A stretch of DNA of 64,000 nucleotides from positions 31,983 to 95,982 of the forward strand of contig JAEUJQ010000024.1 in assembly GCA_016793095.1 (NCBI GenBank), read 5' to 3'. This document shows, piece by piece, positions 63,820-64,000 of the stretch; position 1 is the stretch's first letter, and every line of letters begins with the position of its first letter. Position numbers and translations under genes: made by a program. The DNA comes from Myxococcaceae bacterium (GTDB lineage: Bacteria > Myxococcota > Myxococcia > Myxococcales > Myxococcaceae). The notes under the pieces were generated by a model. It ran no database searches. It worked only from the letters and a program-made list of their open reading frames with translations, and was not told where the DNA came from.

Positions 63820-63859
63820 CGCCGCGAGTGTCCCCGGGCACGAGCGACGCGTCAAACGG

Positions 63860-64000
63860 CTACGCCACGGCGGTCGAGAACGTCGGCTCGATGCCCGACT
63901 TGTCGGCCTTCACGTCGAAGGTCGCCAGGCCGCCGTTCTTCAGCGCGCCGAACAACAGCGCCTCGGCGAGCTGCTTCTTGATCGCCTGATCGACGAGCCG
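63860..64000 (-). CDS. ClpA/ClpB-type AAA+ ATPase (C-terminal fragment, cut by window edge)
   Basis: The last 46 residues and stop of a Clp-type ATPase are present: RLVDQAIKKQLAEALLFGAL then KNGGLATFDVKADK. The LLFG-x-L-x-NGG motif belongs to the C-terminal small domain of ClpA/ClpB/ClpC. Which one is uncertain from the fragment. The stop is TAG at 63862-63860. It lies 40 bases from the Uma2-type gene. The assumed role is ATP-driven protein unfolding. Confidence 0.72.
   Translation of the reverse strand, partial: RLVDQAIKKQLAEALLFGALKNGGLATFDVKADKSGIEPTFSTAVA

Overview
The window is high-GC, densely coded bacterial DNA, most likely from a myxobacterium (Myxococcota). The clearest marker is a MYXO-CTERM-like tail (a GCQGC motif, a hydrophobic helix and a terminal arginine run) on the secreted PHP-domain protein at 12573-14114. 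Many lipoproteins, a Ser/Thr protein kinase, an FHA/sigma-54 activator, a PilT paralogue and cysteine-rich repeat lipoproteins fit the same group. No phage, IS element, CRISPR array, rRNA or tRNA was seen. The coding style is uniform, so this looks like chromosomal core and lineage-specific DNA. Both ends cut through chaperone genes: a groEL-type gene on the left and a clpA/clpB-type gene on the right.

Layout. 1-3338: a GroEL fragment, a YbhB/YbcL protein, then the overlapping AmmeMemoRadiSam trio (MEMO, AMMECR1, radical SAM). 3380-8076: a HupK-like relative of the [NiFe]-hydrogenase large subunit, then hypA, hypB and hypF, each overlapping the next. hypC, hypD, hypE and hydrogenase structural genes are not present. 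8086-17634: uracil-DNA glycosylase, a lipoprotein/hydrolase pair, a beta-barrel plus PHP-phosphoesterase pair, a CBS-domain protein, a triplicated beta-helix-like lipoprotein and a PLP-dependent class V aminotransferase. 17733-22026: a penicillin-binding-protein-activator-like lipoprotein, a WD40 lipoprotein carrying a retropepsin-like insert, and an unknown protein.

22099-30671: a hybrid histidine kinase, a cytochrome c/copper monooxygenase-like lipoprotein, a flavodoxin/ferredoxin-reductase-like protein, a degenerate GT51 transglycosylase, a LysM protein with a caspase-like His/Cys dyad, a DUF1285-like protein and a polytopic membrane protein. 30775-37785: a RapA/SNF2 helicase, a class III nucleotide cyclase, an M14 peptidase and a PlsC acyltransferase. 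37870-43231 (minus strand): a tight three-gene operon of Ser/Thr kinase, TPR-fused TonB-dependent receptor and lipoprotein. 43360-46190: a cysteine-rich lipoprotein with coding minisatellites and a zinc-finger membrane protein.

46191-52429 (minus strand): a PilT-type ATPase, a cold-shock protein, a coiled-coil protein and sucB/sucA of the 2-oxoglutarate dehydrogenase complex. 52467-64000: an outer-membrane-type protein, a peptidoglycan-binding M15-like peptidase, a P-loop protein, an FHA/sigma-54 activator, an InhA-like enoyl-ACP reductase, a second cysteine-rich lipoprotein, DUF3634, a TPR protein, a Uma2-family nuclease-like protein and the ClpA/ClpB fragment.

Cell-envelope biology dominates: lipoproteins, peptidoglycan-related proteins, TonB systems and signalling. 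The most interesting candidates are the kinase/TPR-TonB/lipoprotein operon, the WD40-retropepsin fusion, the LysM-caspase-like protein and the AmmeMemoRadiSam-HupK-Hyp neighbourhood. No stretch longer than 300 bases lacks a gene; the largest gap (47268-47567) holds a direct-repeat pair and a terminator hairpin.
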